From NCBI GenBank assembly GCA_036510875.1, contig DATCDE010000329.1, positions 1-38,899 on the forward strand: 38,899 nucleotides of DNA, read 5' to 3'. Each line of letters begins with the position of its first letter. Position 1 is the first letter of the stretch. The notes under the pieces are model-generated. The model was not told the origin of the DNA, ran no database searches, and saw only the letters and a program-made list of their open reading frames with translations. Below are positions 25,446-34,734 of this stretch, in pieces. This stretch comes from Actinomycetes bacterium (GTDB lineage: Bacteria; Actinomycetota; Actinomycetes; Prado026). The translations under genes and the position numbers were made by a program.

Positions 25446-25489
25446 CCGCCCCCTTCATGCGGAAGGGACCGTGGCTTTGAAGGGGGCGG
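25446..25489. terminator. Alternative hairpins between ddl and DUF3515 gene
   Basis: A 12-bp perfect inverted repeat (CCGCCCCCTTCA at 25446-25457 and its complement at 25478-25489) encloses a 20-base loop. Part of the left arm can instead pair locally (CCCTTC 25451-25456 with GAAGGG 25462-25467). The convergent position suggests a bidirectional terminator, overlapping the last codons of the DUF3515 gene. Confidence 0.5.
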
Positions 25490-25925
25490 CCAGGTCGACG
25501 AGGAGGTTGACCTCGGGGCGGTAGGCCTGCGGCACCGTGACCTCCACGTTGGCCACCCGGCCGGTCGTGGTGAACCGGTAGCCCTCGGTCAGCTGCTCGG
25601 GCAGCCAGTCCACGCCGTTGACCGTGATCAGCTCCGACGTCGGCTGAAGGGCGGCCGGCTTGGGCACCCCGCAGCGCAGCACGACCGGGTCCTTGCCCCA
25701 GGCCGCCACCAGCGCCGACGAGGGGTCGGTCGGCCGGGCGGTCAGCCCGTTGAGGGTCTTCGGCAGCTCGGTCGCGAGCGCCGCGCACGCAGCGGCGGCC
25801 GTGGCGGGCGGGCTGGCCGGCACGGCCACCCGCACGGCGCCGCTCGAGCAGCCGGCCAACAGCCCGGCCAGCAGCCCGCCCGCGAGCAGCCCGACGGCGG
25901 GCCGGCCGAGACTTCGAACGGTCAG
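25455..25925 (-). CDS. DUF3515 lipoprotein
   Basis: The protein (156 residues from the chosen start) has a hydrophobic N-terminus ending in the lipobox LLAGC, then a DUF3515 domain with CAALATELPKTLNGL, WGKDPVVLRCGVPKP and NGVDWLPEQL. No ATG or GTG is available at the right place. The best start is a CTG at 25925 that overlaps the stop of the Lrp-like gene as CTGA, the four-base coupling usual for ATGA/GTGA pairs. The TTG at 25859 would remove the signal peptide. The function of DUF3515 is unknown. Confidence 0.78.
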   Translation of the reverse strand: MTVRSLGRPAVGLLAGGLLAGLLAGCSSGAVRVAVPASPPATAAAACAALATELPKTLNGLTARPTDPSSALVAAWGKDPVVLRCGVPKPAALQPTSELITVNGVDWLPEQLTEGYRFTTTGRVANVEVTVPQAYRPEVNLLVDLAAPFKATVPSA

Positions 25926-26158
25926 AGGTGGACGACGGGACAGGTCAGGGTCCGGGTGATCCCCTCGACGCCTTGCACCTTGGCGACCACCAGCTTGCCC
26001 AGGTCGTCGACGGACGCCGCCTCGGCGCGGACGATGACGTCGTACGGGCCGGTGACGTCCTCGGCGAGCGTCACCCCGGGAATCTGGGCGATCTGCGCGG
26101 CCACGTTGGCGGCCTTTCCGACCTCTGTCTGGATGAGGATGTACGCCTGGACCACCAC
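25922..26158 (-). CDS. Stand-alone Lrp/AsnC ligand-binding domain
   Basis: This 78-residue protein is only the RAM/ligand domain of Lrp/AsnC regulators, without the DNA-binding helix-turn-helix: VVVQAYILIQTEVGKAANVA, GVTLAEDVTGPYDVIVRAEA and GVEGITRTLTCPVV. Such short proteins form ring-shaped oligomers that bind amino acids and may work with full-length partners. GGAGGAG, five bases before the GTG at 26158, decides the start. It is divergent from thiL and coupled to the DUF3515 gene. Confidence 0.9.
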   Translation of the reverse strand: MVVQAYILIQTEVGKAANVAAQIAQIPGVTLAEDVTGPYDVIVRAEAASVDDLGKLVVAKVQGVEGITRTLTCPVVHL

Positions 26159-26314
26159 GAGGGCTCCTCCCGAGAAAGGCCGCGGGACACGGACTCGGTC
26201 GACGAGGTGTCGGCCGCCTGCGAGGCTATCGCGTCCGGGTGGTGCGGCGGGAGCGGGTCGGCCAGGTCGACGACGAGCGAGAGGATCACGACCACCGTGC
26301 AGCATGGCGAGGAC

Positions 26315-27265
26315 ATGACCGTGGCCGCGTTGGGCGAGTTCGGGCTGATCGAGGCGATCATCGCCCGGCTGCCGGGAGGCGCGGACGTCGTGCTCGGTCC
26401 GGGCGACGACGCCGCGGTGGTGCGCGCCGTCGACGGCAACGTGGTCGTCACCACCGACCTGCTCGTCGAGGGCGTGCACTTTCGGATGGACTGGTCGGAG
26501 GCCAGGGACGTCGGCCACAAGGCGGCCGCGCAGAACCTGGCCGACATCGCGGCCATGGGGGCCCGTGCCACCGCCCTGGTCGTGGGGCTGGCCACGCCCG
26601 CCACGCTGCCGCAGGCCTGGGCCTTCGGCCTGGCCGACGGGCTGGGCTCCGAGGCGGCCAGGGTGGGCGCCGCGGTGGTCGGCGGGGACGTCGTCTCCTC
26701 CGACCGGCTGACCATCGCGGTCACGGCACTCGGGACGCTCGACGGCCGGCGTCCGGTGACCCGGGCCGGCGCCCAGCCCGGTGACGTCGTGGCCGTGGCC
26801 GGCCGGCTGGGCTGGTCGGCGGCCGGTTTCGCGGTGCTGTCCCGGGGCTTTCGCTCACCCCGGGTGCTGGTGGCCGCGCACCGGCGTCCGGAGCCGCCGT
26901 ACCAGCAGGGCCCACAGGCGGCCCTGTCAGGGGCGACGTCGATGGTCGACGTGAGCGACGGCCTGGTCGCCGACCTGCGGCACGTCGCGGCGGCGTCCGG
27001 TGTGGTCATCAACCTGGTGTCGAAGGCGCTCGAGGTCGCCGACCCGCTGCGGGACGCAGCCGCGGCCATGGGCAAGGACCCGCTCGAGTGGGTGCTCACG
27101 GGGGGAGAGGACCACGCGCTCGCCGCGACGTTTCCGGCCACGGTCGGTGCGCCGCCCGGGTGGACGACGATCGGAATGGTGACCGCGGGCGACGCCGACG
27201 TGCTGCTCGACGGGCGGGCCGTGACCGGCCAGGGCGGCTGGACCCACCTGGGTGGGCCCCGCTAG
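26315..27265 (+). CDS. thiL: Thiamine-monophosphate kinase
   Basis: The 316-residue enzyme phosphorylates thiamine phosphate to the diphosphate cofactor. LGEFGLIEAIIARL opens the domain, GPGDDAAVV binds the metal, VTTDLLVEGVHFRMDW and VGHKAAAQNLADIAAMGA follow, and GGDVVSSDRLTIAVTALG and SMVDVSDGLVADLRHVA complete the ATP site. The ATG at 26315 fits the conserved N-terminus; a GTG at 26297 is possible. The gene is divergent from the Lrp-like domain gene and ends just before convergent rpmB. Confidence 0.95.
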   Translation: MTVAALGEFGLIEAIIARLPGGADVVLGPGDDAAVVRAVDGNVVVTTDLLVEGVHFRMDWSEARDVGHKAAAQNLADIAAMGARATALVVGLATPATLPQAWAFGLADGLGSEAARVGAAVVGGDVVSSDRLTIAVTALGTLDGRRPVTRAGAQPGDVVAVAGRLGWSAAGFAVLSRGFRSPRVLVAAHRRPEPPYQQGPQAALSGATSMVDVSDGLVADLRHVAAASGVVINLVSKALEVADPLRDAAAAMGKDPLEWVLTGGEDHALAATFPATVGAPPGWTTIGMVTAGDADVLLDGRAVTGQGGWTHLGGPR

Positions 27266-27269
27266 CGCG

Positions 27270-27455
27270 CTAGCGGGTGACCTTGCCCGCCTTGATGCAC
27301 GAGGTGCACACGTTGAGCTTCTTGGGGGTGCGCCCGACCATGGCCCGAACCGTCTGGATGTTCGGGTCGAACCGCCGACGGGTGCGGCGGTGCGAGTGGG
27401 AGATGCTGTTGCCGAAGCCCGGGCCCTTGCCGCAGACGTCGCAGTTGGCAGCCAC
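27270..27455 (-). CDS. rpmB: 50S ribosomal protein L28
   Basis: The 61-residue protein of the large subunit has [21 protein letters not shown] and [14 protein letters not shown], the L28 pattern. Cys5, Cys8, Cys50 and Cys53 make it the zinc-binding (C+) form. GAGGAG precedes the GTG at 27455. It is alone and divergent from the DAK-domain gene, as is common in actinobacteria. Confidence 0.97.
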   Translation of the reverse strand: MAANCDVCGKGPGFGNSISHSHRRTRRRFDPNIQTVRAMVGRTPKKLNVCTSCIKAGKVTR

Positions 27456-27620
27456 GGTCGACACTCCTCGATGAACCAGACACGGAAACGGACGCACGAG
27501 CCCAGCGACGGCCGGGCAGCGAAGGATCAGGTTACCGGATCGGCGGGGCCGGACGCCAACCGCGCTCCGATTAGGCTGCCCGGCACAGCGACCGGCACAG
27601 CGGGAGGAGGTCGCAGCACG

Positions 27621-29228
27621 GTGAGCGGATTCGCCGACCTCGACGCCGACGCGGTGCGGGCCTGCTGCCGGGAGGCCCTGGCGGCGCTCGGCCGGGCCAG
27701 GGAGGAGATCGACGCCCTCAACGTCTACCCGGTCCCGGACGGCGACACCGGCACCAACCTCTACCTGACCGTGGAGTCGGCCCTGGAGGAGGTCGAGGCC
27801 CGGCCGCACGACGGTGACCTCCTGCGCACCCTGCGCGCGGCCACGCACGGCGCCCTGCTCGGGGCCCGCGGCAACTCCGGGGTGATCCTCAGCCAGCTGA
27901 TGCGCGGTGCCTCGGAGGTGCTCGTCACAGCCTCCCGCGAGCCCGTGGCGCAACGGGTCCGCAGCGCGCTGGCCGCCGCCGCGGAGGCGGCCTACGCGGC
28001 CGTGGCGCACCCGGTCGAAGGCACCATCCTGACCGTGGCCAGGGCAGCCGCGGAGGCGGCCGCGGTCGAGCCGTCCGAGGACTTCGCGGCCGTGCTCAAG
28101 GCCGCGGCGTCCGGTGCCGCCGAGGCGCTGCGGCACACCCCCGAGCAGCTGGAGCCGCTGCGCCGGGCCGGCGTCGTCGACGCGGGTGGGCGCGGCCTCG
28201 TCGTCGTCCTGGACGCCCTCGTCGCCACGGTCACGGGGGACCGGCCGATGAGGCTGCGCGCCCCCGTGGCGTTGCCGCAGCCGCAGGTGGCCGACGCGGA
28301 GCGGCGCCGCGCGGGCGGCCCGGCGTTCGAGGTCATGTACCTGCTCGAGGCCGGACCGGACTCCGTCGACCGGCTGCGCGCCGAGCTGGAGCCGCTTGGG
28401 GACTCACTGCTCGTCGTCGGCGGCGACGGGCTGTTCAACGTGCACGTGCACGTGGACGACGCCGGCGCGGCGGTCGAGGCCGGCGTCCGCGCCGGGCGCC
28501 CCTACCGGATCGCCATCACCCACTTCGGCGACCAGATCGCCGCCGGGGACGAGGCCACGAGCGACCGGACCCGGGCGGTGATCGCGCTCGCGCCCGGCGA
28601 GGGTCTCGCGCTGCTGGCCGCCGAGGCCGGGGCCCGGGTGGTGCACGGCGCCCCGACCCGCCGCCCGGCCACCCGTGACGTGCTCGAGGCGATCCAGGGC
28701 GCGCACGCCCGGGAGATCGTGGTGCTGCCCAACGACAGCGACACGCTGCCGGTCGCGGAGGCGGCCGCCGAGTACGCCCGCTCGGCCGGGCTGCGGGTGG
28801 CCGTGATCCCGAGCCGCGCCTCGGTGCAGGTGCTGGCCGCGCTCGCCGTCCACGACCCGGGTCGGCACTTCGAGGACGACGTGGTCGCGATGACGGCAGC
28901 CGCCCGGGCCACCCGGCACGGGGAGGTCACCACGGCGGTGCGCGAGGCGCTGACGTCAGCCGGGATCTGCCGCCCCGGCGACGTCCTCGGGCTGCTGGAC
29001 GGCGACGTCGTGATGATCGGCGCCGACGTCCGCGCGGTGGCCACCGACCTGCTCGACCGGATGCTCGCGGCCGGCGGCGAGCTGGTCACGCTGGTCCTCG
29101 GCGAGGACGCCGACCCCGGTCTCGGCCACGGTCTGCAGGAGCACCTGGCCCGGGCCCACCGCTCGGTCGAGTCCTGTGTCTACCTGGGCGGCCAGCCGCA
29201 CTACCCGCTGCTCATCGGGGTGGAGTAG
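27621..29228 (+). CDS. DAK1/DegV-type kinase (FakA/YloV-like)
   Basis: The 535-residue protein has an N-terminal DhaL-type nucleotide domain ([22 protein letters not shown], with [16 protein letters not shown] and [16 protein letters not shown]) and C-terminal domains with [36 protein letters not shown] and a final [17 protein letters not shown]. FakA proteins phosphorylate fatty acids bound by FakB; the actinobacterial substrate is not proven. GGAGGAGG upstream supports the GTG at 27621. recG follows after three bases, so they form one operon. Confidence 0.88.
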   Translation: MSGFADLDADAVRACCREALAALGRAREEIDALNVYPVPDGDTGTNLYLTVESALEEVEARPHDGDLLRTLRAATHGALLGARGNSGVILSQLMRGASEVLVTASREPVAQRVRSALAAAAEAAYAAVAHPVEGTILTVARAAAEAAAVEPSEDFAAVLKAAASGAAEALRHTPEQLEPLRRAGVVDAGGRGLVVVLDALVATVTGDRPMRLRAPVALPQPQVADAERRRAGGPAFEVMYLLEAGPDSVDRLRAELEPLGDSLLVVGGDGLFNVHVHVDDAGAAVEAGVRAGRPYRIAITHFGDQIAAGDEATSDRTRAVIALAPGEGLALLAAEAGARVVHGAPTRRPATRDVLEAIQGAHAREIVVLPNDSDTLPVAEAAAEYARSAGLRVAVIPSRASVQVLAALAVHDPGRHFEDDVVAMTAAARATRHGEVTTAVREALTSAGICRPGDVLGLLDGDVVMIGADVRAVATDLLDRMLAAGGELVTLVLGEDADPGLGHGLQEHLARAHRSVESCVYLGGQPHYPLLIGVE

Positions 29229-29231
29229 CCG

Positions 29232-31439
29232 GTGTACGCAGAGCTGTGGGACGAGCCGGCCGGCCGGCTGGTCGGCGGCACCACCGCGCAGACCCTCAGC
29301 AAGAAGCTGGGGATCGAGACCGTGGGCGACCTGCTGCGGCACTACCCCCGCCGCTACGCCGAGCGCGGCGAGCTGACCGACCTGGCCTCGCTGCGGGTCG
29401 ACGACGACGTGACCGTCATGGCCGACATCGCCTCGGCCAAGCTGCACCGGATGAAAAACCGGCCGGGCACCCGACTGCAGGTGGTGGTCACCGACGGCCG
29501 CGGCTACCTCACCCTGACCTTCTTCGACAAGCGCGACCAGAGGTGGCGGGAGCGGGAGCTGCGACCCGGCCGCCGCGGGCTGTTCGCGGGCAAGGTGTCG
29601 GTGTTCAACGGCGCCCGGCAGCTGACCCACCCCGAGTACCTGCTCGTCGACGAGGGCGACGACGGCGACGAGGTGGACGCGCAGGCGGCGGCCGCGTTCG
29701 CGCACGCGCTGATCCCGGTGTACCCGGCCACCGCCGGGTTCCCGTCGTGGCGGGTCGCCAAGGCGGTGCAGCCGGCGCTGGACGTCCTCGGCGAGCTGCC
29801 CGACCCGGTCCCCGACGACGTGCGGGAGCGCCGGGGGCTGGTCGGCCTGGCCGAGGCGCTACGACTGGTGCACCGGCCGGAGACCCGGGCCGAGGTGGCC
29901 AGCGCCCGCCGCCGGCTGGTCTACGAGGAGGCCTTCGTCCTGCAGACCGAGCTGGCCCGACGCCGGGCCGCGACCGCGGCGCTGCCCGCGGTCGCTCGTC
30001 GTCGGGTGGCCGGCGGCCTGGTCGACGCGTTCGACGCGCGGCTGCCGTTCACCCTCACCGACGGCCAGCAGGCGGTCGCCGCCCAGCTGGAGCGGGACCT
30101 GGCCATGGTGCACCCCATGCACCGGCTGCTGCAGGGGGAGGTCGGCTCCGGCAAGACCGTGCTGGCGCTGCGGGCCATGCTCACCGTGGTCGACGCCGGC
30201 GGTCAGGCGGCGCTGCTCGCGCCCACCGAGGTGCTCGCCCAGCAGCACTACCGCTCGGTGCTCGCCCTGCTGGGGCCGCTGGCCGAGCGGGGCCTGCTGG
30301 GCGGCGCCGACGTGGGCACCCGGGTGGTGCTGCTCACCGGCTCGTCCGGCGCGGCGACCCGGCGCGAGGGCCTGCTCCAGGTCGCCAGTGGGGACGCCGG
30401 CCTCGTCATCGGCACCCACGCCCTGCTCGAGGAGCGGGTCGGGTTCTTCGACCTCGGACTGGTCGTGGTCGACGAGCAGCACCGGTTCGGGGTCGAGCAG
30501 CGGGCCGCGCTGAGCGGCAAGGGCGCCCAGCCGCCGCACGTCCTGGTCATGACCGCCACCCCGATCCCGCGCACCGTCGCGATGACCGTGTTCGGCGACC
30601 TCGAGGTGTCCACCCTGACCGAGCTGCCGCGGGGGCGCTCGCCGATCGCCACCCACGTCGTCCCGGCCGACCGGCCGCGGTTCGTGGAGCGCTCCTGGGA
30701 GCGGGTGCGCGAGGAGGTCGCCGCCGGCCACCAGGCGTACGTCGTCTGCCCGCGGATCGGCGACAGCCCCGACCCGGACGACGTGTCGCCGGACGGCGAC
30801 GAGCCCGAGGGCGGCCCGGCCAGCCGACCGCCCAGGGCGGTGACCGAGGTCGCCCCCGAGCTGGCGGAGGGGCCGCTGGCCGGGCTGCGGCTGGAGGTGC
30901 TGCACGGTCGGCTGCCCAGCGACGTGAAGGACGACGTGATGCGCCGGTTCGCCGCCGGCCAGGTCGACGTCCTGGTCGCCACCACGGTCGTGGAGGTGGG
31001 CGTCGACGTGCCGAACGCGACCACGATGGTGGTCATGGACGCCGACCGGTTCGGGGTGTCCCAGCTGCACCAGCTGCGCGGGCGGGTGGGCCGAGGGGCG
31101 GCGCCCGGGCTGTGCCTGCTGGTCACCGACCAGCCGGAGGCTTCACCGGCCCGCGAGCGGCTGGACTCCGTGGCGGCCACCCTGGACGGGTTCGTGCTGT
31201 CCCGGCTGGACCTCGAGCAGCGCCGCGAGGGTGACGTGCTGGGCTCCTCCCAGCACGGCCGGCGGTCGTCACTGCGGCTGCTGTCGGTGCTGCGCGACGA
31301 GGACACCATCGCCGACGCCCGGGAGGATGCCGCGGGTGTCGTCGCGGCCGACCCCGACCTCGACGGGCACCCGGCCCTGCGCACCGCGCTGGCCCAGTAC
31401 GTCGACGACGAGCGCGCCGAGTTCCTGGAGAAGGCGTGA
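29232..31439 (+). CDS. recG: ATP-dependent DNA helicase RecG
   Basis: The 735-residue helicase remodels stalled forks and Holliday junctions. An N-terminal wedge/OB domain (about residues 50-160) precedes the motor: Walker A LLQGEVGSGKTVLAL, DEQHRFGVEQRAAL (DEQH box), MTATPIPRTVAMTVFGDLEVS, and the second lobe ending VDVPNATTMVVMDADRFGVSQLHQLRGRVGRG. A 40-residue acidic insert near PDPDDVSPDGDEPEGG interrupts the motor and is common in actinobacteria. GGTGGAG lies six bases before the GTG. The stop overlaps the rsmD start. Confidence 0.95.
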   Translation: MYAELWDEPAGRLVGGTTAQTLSKKLGIETVGDLLRHYPRRYAERGELTDLASLRVDDDVTVMADIASAKLHRMKNRPGTRLQVVVTDGRGYLTLTFFDKRDQRWRERELRPGRRGLFAGKVSVFNGARQLTHPEYLLVDEGDDGDEVDAQAAAAFAHALIPVYPATAGFPSWRVAKAVQPALDVLGELPDPVPDDVRERRGLVGLAEALRLVHRPETRAEVASARRRLVYEEAFVLQTELARRRAATAALPAVARRRVAGGLVDAFDARLPFTLTDGQQAVAAQLERDLAMVHPMHRLLQGEVGSGKTVLALRAMLTVVDAGGQAALLAPTEVLAQQHYRSVLALLGPLAERGLLGGADVGTRVVLLTGSSGAATRREGLLQVASGDAGLVIGTHALLEERVGFFDLGLVVVDEQHRFGVEQRAALSGKGAQPPHVLVMTATPIPRTVAMTVFGDLEVSTLTELPRGRSPIATHVVPADRPRFVERSWERVREEVAAGHQAYVVCPRIGDSPDPDDVSPDGDEPEGGPASRPPRAVTEVAPELAEGPLAGLRLEVLHGRLPSDVKDDVMRRFAAGQVDVLVATTVVEVGVDVPNATTMVVMDADRFGVSQLHQLRGRVGRGAAPGLCLLVTDQPEASPARERLDSVAATLDGFVLSRLDLEQRREGDVLGSSQHGRRSSLRLLSVLRDEDTIADAREDAAGVVAADPDLDGHPALRTALAQYVDDERAEFLEKA

Positions 31440-32017
31440 CCAGGGTGGTGGCCGGGTCGGCCAGGGGGCGCCGGCTGACCGTGCCGCCCGGGCAGGGCAC
31501 CCGCCCGACGTCCGACCGGGCCAGGGAGGGGCTGTTCTCGGCGCTGGAGTCGATGCTCGGCGGACTGGGCGGCGTCCGGGCCCTCGACCTGTACGCCGGC
31601 TCGGGGGCGGTCGGGCTCGAGGCGGCCAGCCGGGGCGCCACCGCCGTGCTGCTGGTGGAGTCCGACCGGCGAGCGCTCGAGGCGGTCCGGGCGAACGTGG
31701 CGGCCCTGGGACTGCCGGGCACCCAGGTGCGCGGGGACACGGTCGAGCGGGTGGCCGCCGCGGCCAACCCGGGCGCCCCCTACGACCTCGCCTTCCTCGA
31801 CCCGCCGTACGCCGTCGACACCGAGCGGGTCCGGGCGGTGCTGGCCGACCTTCTGGCCCACGGTTGGCTGGGCCCCGGGGCGGTGGTCGTGGTGGAGCGG
31901 GCGACCAGGGACGAGCCCTTCGACTGGCCGCTCGGGTTCGCAGTGGACCGGTCCCGGAGCTACGGCGAGGCCACGCTTTGGTACGGTCGGGCCGCCGGGA
32001 CCGAAGCCGGCGCCTGA
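31436..32017 (+). CDS. rsmD: 16S rRNA (guanine-966-N2)-methyltransferase
   Basis: The 193-residue methyltransferase modifies G966 of 16S rRNA. VVAGSARGRRLTVPPGQGTRPTSDRAREGLFSALES is the family start, ALDLYAGSGAVGLEAASRGA binds SAM and FLDPPYAVD is the catalytic DPPY. The GTG start overlaps the recG stop by four bases, so it is translated with recG. Length and order are normal for actinobacteria. Confidence 0.95.
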   Translation: MTRVVAGSARGRRLTVPPGQGTRPTSDRAREGLFSALESMLGGLGGVRALDLYAGSGAVGLEAASRGATAVLLVESDRRALEAVRANVAALGLPGTQVRGDTVERVAAAANPGAPYDLAFLDPPYAVDTERVRAVLADLLAHGWLGPGAVVVVERATRDEPFDWPLGFAVDRSRSYGEATLWYGRAAGTEAGA

Positions 32018-32056
32018 GCTGCCCCTACCCGGCACCTGCCCTGCGGAGGAGTGAGC

Positions 32057-32536
32057 GTGCGCAAGGTCGTCACCCCCGGCTCGTTCGACCCGGTGACCAA
32101 CGGACACCTCGACATCATCGGCCGGGCCGCCCAGCTGTTTGACGAGGTCACCGTTGCGGTGCTGATCAACAAGAGCAAAGCCAGCATGTTCACCGTCGAG
32201 GAGCGCATGGAGATGCTCCGCCAGGTGACCGGCCAGTGGCCCAACGTGCGGGTCGACGCCTTCCACGGCCTGCTCGTGTACTTCTGCCAGGAGCGGGGGA
32301 TCGCGGCCATCGTCAAGGGGCTGCGAGCGGTCAGCGACTTCGACTACGAGCTGCAGATGGCGCAGATGAACCACCAGCTGGCCGGGGTGGAGACGCTGTT
32401 CGTGCCCACGTCCGCGATCTACAGTTACCTCTCCTCCAGCCTCGTCAAAGAGGTCGCGACCTATGGTGGGGACATCTCCGCGCTGGTGCCCGAGCTGGTG
32501 GCCAGCCGGATGGCGCAGCACCTCGCGCAGCCCTGA
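32057..32536 (+). CDS. coaD: Phosphopantetheine adenylyltransferase
   Basis: The 159-residue enzyme makes dephospho-CoA from phosphopantetheine and [24 protein letters not shown] holds the nucleotide-binding GHLD, then [19 protein letters not shown] and the loop [20 protein letters not shown] at 32045-32051 gives a five-base spacing to the GTG at 32057; the GTG at 32051 would have none, so 32057 is chosen. It follows rsmD after 39 bases. Confidence 0.96.
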   Translation: MRKVVTPGSFDPVTNGHLDIIGRAAQLFDEVTVAVLINKSKASMFTVEERMEMLRQVTGQWPNVRVDAFHGLLVYFCQERGIAAIVKGLRAVSDFDYELQMAQMNHQLAGVETLFVPTSAIYSYLSSSLVKEVATYGGDISALVPELVASRMAQHLAQP

Positions 32537-32572
32537 GACCCGACCCCCTAACGACCGAGGAGCCACCGGCCC

Positions 32573-33091
32573 GTGGACGTCCACGAGAAGCTCGACGAGA
32601 TCACCCAGCTCGTCGAGACTGCCCGCGCCATGCCGATGTCGGCGTCCTGCATGGTCAACCGGGGTGACCTGCTCGCCCTGTTCGACGAACTGCGGGCGCT
32701 GCTGCCCGAGGAGCTCGACCTCGCCGACCGGCTGCTGTCCGACCGCGACCACGTCGTCGCCGAAGGCCGGGTCGAGGCCGACCGGATCGTGGCGGCGGCG
32801 CACGAGGAGCGGATGCGGCTGGTCGCCGAGACCGAGGTGTTCACCCAGGCGCAGCTGGAGGCCCAGCGGGTGCTGCACGAGGCGCAGCAGGAGGCCGACG
32901 AGCTGCGCGACGAGGTCGACCAGTACATCGACGGCAAGCTGGCCACCTTCGAGATCACGCTGAACAAGACCCTCGGCGCGGTGATGCGCGGCCGGGAGCG
33001 GCTGCGCGGGCGCACCGAGGCGGACGACCTCAGCGGCCGGCACTCGAGCAACGAGACCACCCAGGAGCACCTGCCGCTGCGCGGCCGCTGA
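32573..33091 (+). CDS. sepIVA: SepIVA-like coiled-coil septation protein
   Basis: The 172-residue protein begins VHEKLDEITQLVETARAMPMSASCMVNRGDLLALFDELRA and continues in a long, charged coiled coil (about residues 50-140), ending in a polar tail. That matches the conserved actinobacterial DivIVA-like protein studied in mycobacteria as SepIVA, needed for septation. The position between coaD and DUF177-rpmF-rnc fits. The short N-terminal region with a conserved Cys precedes the coil. Function is transferred from the mycobacterial relative. Confidence 0.75.
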   Translation: MDVHEKLDEITQLVETARAMPMSASCMVNRGDLLALFDELRALLPEELDLADRLLSDRDHVVAEGRVEADRIVAAAHEERMRLVAETEVFTQAQLEAQRVLHEAQQEADELRDEVDQYIDGKLATFEITLNKTLGAVMRGRERLRGRTEADDLSGRHSSNETTQEHLPLRGR

Positions 33092-33107
33092 CCGGGCGTC
33101 GGCTCGG

Positions 33108-33137
33108 TTGGGAACCGGCCGTCCGCTCCGGTACCCT
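33108..33137 (+). promoter_or_regulatory. Putative promoter of the DUF177-rpmF-rnc operon
   Basis: TTGGGA (33108-33113) and TACCCT (33132-33137) are 18 bases apart. They lie 33 bases before the DUF177 start, in the only gap of this cluster large enough for a promoter. Confidence 0.35.
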
Positions 33138-33169
33138 GAGCCTTCGGCCTCAACCGAGGCCACTTCGTC

Positions 33170-33796
33170 ATGCCATCGGCGGAGGACACGCTGTCCAGGC
33201 TCGACCCGCGCGCCCCGCTCGTCGTGGATACCCACGACGTCGGACGCCGGGCCGGAACCATGCGCCAGCTGTCCTTCACCGCGCCGGCCCCGGCCGGTCT
33301 CGGTCAAGACGTGATCGGCGTTCCCGAGGGATCTGCCATCGAGCTCGAACTGCGGCTCGAGTCGGTGATCGAGGGGGTGCTCGTGTCGGGGACGGCGCGG
33401 GCGCAGCTGACGGGTGAGTGCGTGCGGTGCCTGGAACCGTTGACCTCCGAGGTGGAGGTCCCGATCCAGGAGCTGTACTACTACCCCGACCAGTACGTCG
33501 AGTTCGAGGTTGAGGACGAAGAGGCCCGGCGGCTCGAGGGTGAGCTGCTGGACCTCGAGCCGGTGCTGCGGGACTCGCTGGTGCTCGCGCTGCCCCCGCA
33601 GCCGGTGTGCCGGGACGACTGCCCCGGCCTGTGCCCGGTGTGCGGGTTCAGGCTGGCCGACGACCCGGAGCACTCGCACGAGGCGGTCGACGCCCGGTGG
33701 GCCGCCCTCGGAGGGCTCCTCGACGACAACAGCGCCAGCACGACCGAGCAGACCGACGAACCATCGGACCGACGCACCAGATCGAAGGAGAGCTAG
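33170..33796 (+). CDS. DUF177/YceD-family protein
   Basis: The 208-residue protein has the family start [22 protein letters not shown] and the cysteine patterns [10 protein letters not shown] and [14 protein letters not shown], likely to bind zinc. YceD relatives sit next to rpmF and affect 23S rRNA or 50S assembly, including in plants. The ATG at 33170 is preferred over the ATG at 33260 because DTHDVGRR is conserved. The stop is two bases before rpmF. The exact role is unknown. Confidence 0.9.
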   Translation: MPSAEDTLSRLDPRAPLVVDTHDVGRRAGTMRQLSFTAPAPAGLGQDVIGVPEGSAIELELRLESVIEGVLVSGTARAQLTGECVRCLEPLTSEVEVPIQELYYYPDQYVEFEVEDEEARRLEGELLDLEPVLRDSLVLALPPQPVCRDDCPGLCPVCGFRLADDPEHSHEAVDARWAALGGLLDDNSASTTEQTDEPSDRRTRSKES

Positions 33797-33798
33797 CC

Positions 33799-33972
33799 GT
33801 GGCCGTTCCCAAGCGGAAGATGTCGCGCAGCAACACCCGCAGCCGGAGGGCGCAGTGGAAGGCCACGGCTCCGGCCCTGTCGACCTGCGACCGCTGCAAG
33901 CAGCCCAAGCTGCAGCACATCGCGTGCCCGACCTGCGGCACGTACAACAAGCGGCAGGTCCTCGAGGTCTGA
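33799..33972 (+). CDS. rpmF: 50S ribosomal protein L32
   Basis: The 57-residue protein has [20 protein letters not shown] and cysteines 30, 33, 43 and 46 in [21 protein letters not shown], the zinc-binding L32 form. AAGGAGAG lies just before its GTG start. The two-base gap to DUF177 is the standard arrangement. Confidence 0.96.
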   Translation: MAVPKRKMSRSNTRSRRAQWKATAPALSTCDRCKQPKLQHIACPTCGTYNKRQVLEV

Positions 33973-34015
33973 CGCGCGTGCGCACCGCGGGCGTTGGACG
34001 GGCTCGGGGGGCCGC

Positions 34016-34726
34016 GTGAGCGTCCCCCGACCGCCGGCCGAGCTGGCCGACCGGCTCGGCGTCCTCGTCGACCCCGCGATGCTGCTGCAGGCGCTGACCC
34101 ACCGGTCCTACGCCTACGAGAACGGCGGCCTGCCGACCAACGAGCGGCTGGAGTTCCTGGGCGACTCCGTGCTCGGGCTGGTCGTCACCGACACGCTGTA
34201 CCGGACCCACCCGGACCAGCCCGAGGGACAGCTGGCCAAGCTGCGGGCGGCGGTCGTCAACGCGAGGGCGCTGGCTGACGTCGGCCGCGAGCTGGGCCTC
34301 GGCGACTTCGTGCTGCTGGGCCGTGGCGAGGAGACCACCGGTGGCCGGGACAAGGGCTCGATCCTGGCCGACACGGTGGAGGCCCTGCTGGGCGCCGTGT
34401 ACCTCGACCGCGGCCTGTCGGTCGCCTCGGACCTGGTGCACCGGCTGTTCGACGGGCTGATCGAGTCGTCCGGCCAGCTCGGCGCCGGGCTGGACTGGAA
34501 GACCAGCCTGCAGGAGCTCACCGCCACCCTGGCGATCGGCGTCCCCGAGTACGTCGTGAGCGAGGACGGCCCGGACCACGCCAAGAGCTTTGTCGCCGAG
34601 GTGCTCGTCGGCGGTCAGGTGCGCGGCCGCGGTGCCGGCCGCAGCAAGAAGGAGGCCGAGCAGGCCGCCGCGGCGACCGCGTGGACGGTGCTGGACGGCG
34701 ACCGGCCGCGCACCCCGACCCTCTAG
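34016..34726 (+). CDS. rnc: Ribonuclease III
   Basis: The 236-residue endonuclease cuts double-stranded RNA during rRNA maturation. [10 protein letters not shown] and the signature [16 protein letters not shown] hold the catalytic acids; [13 protein letters not shown] completes the active site. The C-terminal double-stranded RNA-binding domain runs from [11 protein letters not shown] to [10 protein letters not shown]. The start is GTG. mutM begins nine bases after the stop. Confidence 0.96.
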   Translation: MSVPRPPAELADRLGVLVDPAMLLQALTHRSYAYENGGLPTNERLEFLGDSVLGLVVTDTLYRTHPDQPEGQLAKLRAAVVNARALADVGRELGLGDFVLLGRGEETTGGRDKGSILADTVEALLGAVYLDRGLSVASDLVHRLFDGLIESSGQLGAGLDWKTSLQELTATLAIGVPEYVVSEDGPDHAKSFVAEVLVGGQVRGRGAGRSKKEAEQAAAATAWTVLDGDRPRTPTL

Positions 34727-34734
34727 ACGTCCCC

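Noticed and set aside
30248-34579. A very long open frame on the minus strand (over 1400 codons)
   Set aside because: It runs antisense across recG, rsmD, coaD, sepIVA, DUF177, rpmF and rnc, all of which have clear conserved motifs. Its composition is that of a high-GC shadow frame.
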